Source: Toxoplasma gondii ME49 (taxonomy: Eukaryota > Apicomplexa > Conoidasida > Eucoccidiorida > Sarcocystidae). From it: 64,000 nt of DNA. Shown here in pieces: positions 60,001 to 64,000 of this stretch. The DNA lies in NCBI RefSeq assembly GCF_000006565.2, contig NC_031476.1:6852400-6916399 (forward strand), in the 5' to 3' direction. The translations under genes were made by a program, and so were the position numbers. Below the pieces are notes generated by a model. The model was not told the origin of the DNA. It saw only the letters and a program-made list of their open reading frames with translations, and did not search any database. How positions within the stretch are numbered: the first letter of the stretch is position 1; each line of letters starts with the position of its first letter.

Positions 60001-60737
60001 CCTGTCGCACTGAGGAGGCATGTGGAGGGGAAATTGTCTCGTGCAGAGGCACCCAGAAAGAGATGGAGGTGGACGGCATTGACAGTGGATGTGAAGATGG
60101 TGGGGAGGTGGTGCGGCAAGTTCTTGCGGGCGTCATCCCAGACAGGTAAGCATATGGGTTGAAGATACAACCGGATGTCCTTCCCTCATTGCCACGATTG
60201 TCTGTGTGAAGCATTACGATCTGGCATTGGAGACTCTCCCAATATGAAGCCAGAGAATACAGAAATATGGATGTCGCCGTTTTGTGTGGTCTGGTCACAC
60301 TCGAATGTCGGTCTCGTTTACACATTTGGTCGTAAAAGTAACAGAATGTGATTTGGCGTATGTACCGCCATTCCGACTGGCATTTCGATGCGCAAGTATG
60401 GTACGGATTCCCACGGAATCCGACTGAAACGCTCATGTTTTCAGATATATTTCCGACGGATGTCCGTCATATATCCCCATGCACGTTGTTTCTGTCTCAT
60501 TACAGCTGGGGCGCAGCATCCAAAACTGCGCCAGCCGTTGACGGTGGTGTCTCTATTGTGGCGTCGTGTCGAGGAGCTCTACTAGGAAATGGATTACTAA
60601 TTCCAATACGTGCTGGCAAGCTCGTTTGTCCTCCAGAGCATGACATTTTTTTGTGGACAGGAGGACTCGTGGGGATCGAATGTAGTTCCGAAAATGTCGC
60701 CTGTGAGGAGAATACAGACGGTCCGGAGGAGAACAAG
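57023..60737 (+). CDS. Protein with three tandem UPF0047/YjbQ domains; 3' end unresolved
   Basis: UPF0047 proteins are small, single-domain proteins in bacteria and eukaryotes; some have thiamine-phosphate synthase activity, and known structures are oligomers. Exons: 57023..57359, 58055..58293, 58609..59247, 59524..59598, 59919..60145, 60506..60737, all GT/AG and in phase, 583 codons. Domain 1 (about 24-172) has RLTTQSRGCHL, SVNENCDPTVRGDM, VVWPLLVGRSLAVPI and LALGAWQGVYVV. Domain 2 (about 178-400) has TIQAKTRGCEDIGDDLDRFL, VHVWTRHTSCSL, HTYEGPDDMPAHAKTTLF and LNEHRDGGG with ARKLVFSAIG. Domain 3 (about 405-583) has VRHVVPVTTGTRPG, GGLHCYVRALGAGIAV, RGALLGNGLLIPIRAGKLV and IFLW. Each domain carries low-complexity insertions. 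The ATG has a CCGCCATGC context. The last strand of domain 3 is missing; a candidate at about 61137 (VRVLLDMR) fits only in the wrong phase. The N-terminus is Ser-rich and could be a targeting peptide. Confidence 0.87.
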
Positions 60738-63700
60738 GTACCGTCCACCGAAGGATGTTCGCGAGTGGGTTCGCAAAAACAAAGAGTCGATGTGACTTGC
60801 ACGCTGCTGGGATCCATGTCCACGCATGACCACACTTGATTCAATGACTGAGATAAGGCTTTGCAAGGCCGGAGATGGGGGACGAGGTCTAGACGGTAAA
60901 GGCTGCTCGAAAGGCAAGGGGAAGTATCCCAGAAACGCCGGCGCATCGCTTCCGCGTCGCGTCACATGTGGAGCTTCGTGGGAGTACGCCGTGCTCCATT
61001 ACATGTCGTCACTGGCGCTCGGTCATTCAACTCTAGAACTCATGAGATTTTGTGCGGGAGCTGAAGCCATCAAATGCATTTACCCTATGGATTGTGAGGA
61101 AACATACTTTGCATTCTCAAATGGGGCGTTTTCCAGTTGTTCGTGTACTCCTGGACATGCGGTGTAAGTGGTCTGTCGTTACCACAGCTGGAAAGTGGCT
61201 GACTGTGGTCAGTCGACCCGCCACCGAGGTGTGGAAGCGGGAGGCATGACACCGCGCGTGTAGGTAGGAGAGGCATTTTGAGGAATCGAGAACCGCAAAT
61301 GTCGTCCATTATGACGTCTGGTGCCCGGAAATGTTAGTGCTTCATCTGGCCGATGTTACGTAATGGTATCTGCCGGTATATACGGTGACGGATGTGTCTG
61401 TGGAGGAACAGGATTTTGAAGTTTTTTCTGCCAGACGACCATGGGTGTTTTGTGCGCTGCCTAGCGGCACTGCAGCAGCTGTCTGCACCTGGACATTGGA
61501 TGGAAGTCAGTAGCATTTCTCGGCTTCGCTGAGGAGACGGTTCAGTTGTAGCATCATGTAGCTCATTTGATTTCTCATAGCTACACTAACATATTTTGGG
61601 GTCGAAGATGAATGCGCAAGATATGTGGAAGAACGCTTTTTATCACGAAATGTCCGGATACGCATTTGTAGCTCTGTCGGCTTCCTCTCCCTCGCATTAG
61701 ACTTCTCTGCAGGAAACATATGCCTCTTTAATTTTGCCCCTCACCGAGACTCTGACTGACTGCACTGTGGTGACACAGTCTCTACCAAGTTGAAAGCAAT
61801 GTACGGAAATTTAACGGTATTTGACTTGCTCACTGGTGTTGCCGGTTTCGCCGCGCAGCCTGCCTAATCAGGCTGAGATCTCGTTTCCTCTGGAATGTAT
61901 GGTGAGGGTGGGGGGCTGTCTGACTACGTGACTGTTCATTTTGGAGACGAGATGACACTGTTCGTTTCATGAGCTCAGGACCGATGAACTGGTATCATGA
62001 AGACTATAAGAGGAACACAGTTCTCGCAGTTGCTACAGGACAGACAACACACACCCACGGGAGTTTCAGTCTCGTACGTAATCTTGTGGACTCACAAATG
62101 TGTGCAAGCGAATATTTCAACAAGGGCTACACCTCCGTTTCTCCGCTGCCTGCTAAGGTGTGAATATACCCCAATTCTGTATCACATTGGTGGATGCGTC
62201 TGTTTCCTTGCATACAGAATTGTGGAAGCTTTGCTATTGTCGGTGAGCGTGTATGTTGCTGGAGACTTCAATGCGGTTTCTCTGAGAGAGCCTCTAGTGT
62301 CATACAGTGTATGGTATGGGTCCTCGGACTGTTGACCCAGCAACAATCACGGAGAGCACCAAAAGGTAGCCTTCGGGAACAGGAAAGGGGTGCTGTCACT
62401 CCTCCTTTGCGGGTACGATAGCACGAGATCGAGAAGCATCGCTGCTCTCACTTAACCAGCTGTCTCACTTCTGCAGAAATGGCCGTAGCGTGAAAGACAG
62501 GTTTCTCAGGCTGAGGAAAATCCTTGGTGTTCCATTCGAGGGTGAAACAAGGTAGTATGCGACATCAGGGAGCGTGCAGGGAGGCAGACCGCTGACGTTT
62601 GCTCAGGAACCCGCACCATCTGAGAGAGAAGGAGAAACAAGGTTCGTAAACCTCTAGGACGCAGACATCGTCCGTCAGCATCTGTCCAGATGACTGAGCT
62701 TCTCACGGAAGAGCAAGAGTTAAGATGCTTTTCGCATATTTCCTTCGTTTATGTCCTCGTATGCGGTAACCGTTCCTGTGCCACAAACATCAAATCACAG
62801 AATCGGTGCATTTTGGTGCGTGCATGAATTTGGAGTTTTCGTCAATCTGGTTGTAGACGTTCCGCAGTTCTTCATGATCCCCCCGCCCCCGTGTCTGCAT
62901 TCCGCGCGGAGTACGCCAGCGCAGGCGTTTTGCTAAAATGGAGTTGGTCTGCTTTCTTCTGTCTAGATATGTTACGCCGGATGCCACTTGTCGCTGACTG
63001 GTTAAGCGCATATTGCAACAGTAAGGTTGCAAACGTCCTCCACTGTACGGCAAGATTTGTATATGTCGGCGCCTCCGCTTAGCGCCCTAGGTAGTTCCTA
63101 CCTTATTTGACTATTCTGCAAATATGTCATACTTGTTAACCGCATTCCATCCTGTTTTGCCGTTGATACTAATTTCAACTGCGCAATTGATCTGCCTGTC
63201 TTGTTGTCTTGTTATCAACGTCCGGCACCTACAAAACACTGCCTCCGAGATGCGAGAAAATCCATATTGCAGCAACGTTCACCCCGTTTCGTCTGTTGGC
63301 GCCGCGGAGATATTTGATAGGTGTATCTGTTTCTCGCAGCATTGTAACAGGTGATGAGGCATATTGGACATAGAGCCTACGCCCTGAAACAAAGTGCAGG
63401 CAGGGTAGCTTGTACCAGGCACAGTCAAAGGGGGACGATGGCGAGTTAGGCAGTTTGGTTTTACAGAGGAGCTCCAGTGCAGTCGAAGGTAATAATGCGG
63501 AGGAGCAAGAGAATACCGGTGTAACACCAGTATTGATCTCTCCGACACCACTCGGCCCTGCCGCCTATGACACATTACAGAAAGAACTTGCGCGGTTGGC
63601 AAAATTCGCCTCAGGGCATTCCGGCTCGTTAACCCCGCGCAAGAACAGCAGGCGCCCGCCTTTCGCGTGCTTTGGGACGAGGGGCGATGAGGAAGGAAGC

Positions 63701-64000
63701 AACTAGGGCGTTATACGCGAATTTTTGTGGGGAGCTCACTTGCGGCTGCAGGACAGCCATGCCTTAGATGTTGAAAAAAACATGTTTTCCTTACATCTCC
63801 GTACAAGCCGTCTCTGTGAGGACCGCATACGTCGTGCTTGTCGACATCTGCTCCTCTTCAAGATATACCTAGCTGGTCTCTGAGTTGTCACCTTGCTCGT
63901 TTCGGTGGCTGGAAGTGGACGATCGAATAGCGCTTTCCAGCCTCCTGCTAGAAGCTTTTGTATTTTGGACTAACTGAACATTTCATAACCCGTGGTTTGG
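60738..64000 (+). other. Probable 3' part of the UPF0047 gene and its introns
   Basis: The final exon or exons of the UPF0047 gene should be here. A plus-strand frame from about 63420 to 63706 (GSLVLQRSSSAVEGNNAEEQ, then AAYDTLQKELARLAKFASG and a Lys/Arg tail) follows a CAG acceptor and ends in TAG. It is a candidate terminal exon, but no phase chain links it to 60737. Another short frame at 61975-62163 (MNWYHEDYKRNTVLAVATGQ) is open but unsupported. Confidence 0.35.

Overview
The window looks like nuclear chromosomal DNA of a coccidian apicomplexan, most likely Toxoplasma gondii or a close relative (Hammondia, Neospora or Besnoitia). The signs are base composition near 50% GC, many short exons with GT/AG introns, long Ser/Pro/Ala-rich inserts inside otherwise conserved proteins, TA/CA microsatellites in introns, and many copies of the GCATGC palindrome that is abundant in T. 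gondii. The species call is inference. I saw no rRNA, tRNA or prokaryotic signature.

Layout. 1-11101 (-): a PP2A B''-type regulatory subunit with a long disordered N-terminal extension, running off the left edge. 15670-18453 (-): a 927-codon open frame with a bZIP-like basic region. 20946-28079 (-): a complete 11-exon dCMP deaminase, every junction in phase. 30773-34650 (+): a multi-pass membrane protein resembling the THH1/TOM1/TOM3 family, with a very large low-complexity insert. 37196-44364 (-): an unrecognised protein with a Ser/Cys-rich N-terminal half and coiled coils. 46961-49597 (-): a probable multi-exon gene of unknown function, boundaries unresolved. 53052-53966 (-): an unrecognised 304-residue protein. 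57023-60737 and probably beyond (+): three tandem UPF0047/YjbQ domains.

The genes do not form a pathway. They are independent housekeeping or lineage-specific genes. The dCMP deaminase and the membrane-protein gene diverge from a shared 2.7 kb region that holds a purine-rich tract. The membrane-protein gene and the coiled-coil gene converge. The 53 kb gene and the UPF0047 gene diverge from a 3 kb region. Gene-poor stretches carry two degenerate dispersed repeat families.

The item most worth following is the three-domain UPF0047 protein. Family-typical motifs are split between domains 1 and 2 and lost from domain 3, which suggests an intramolecular pseudo-trimer. All exon models were made by hand from splice signals, reading phase and family similarity. 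Where phase or family evidence failed, I say so.
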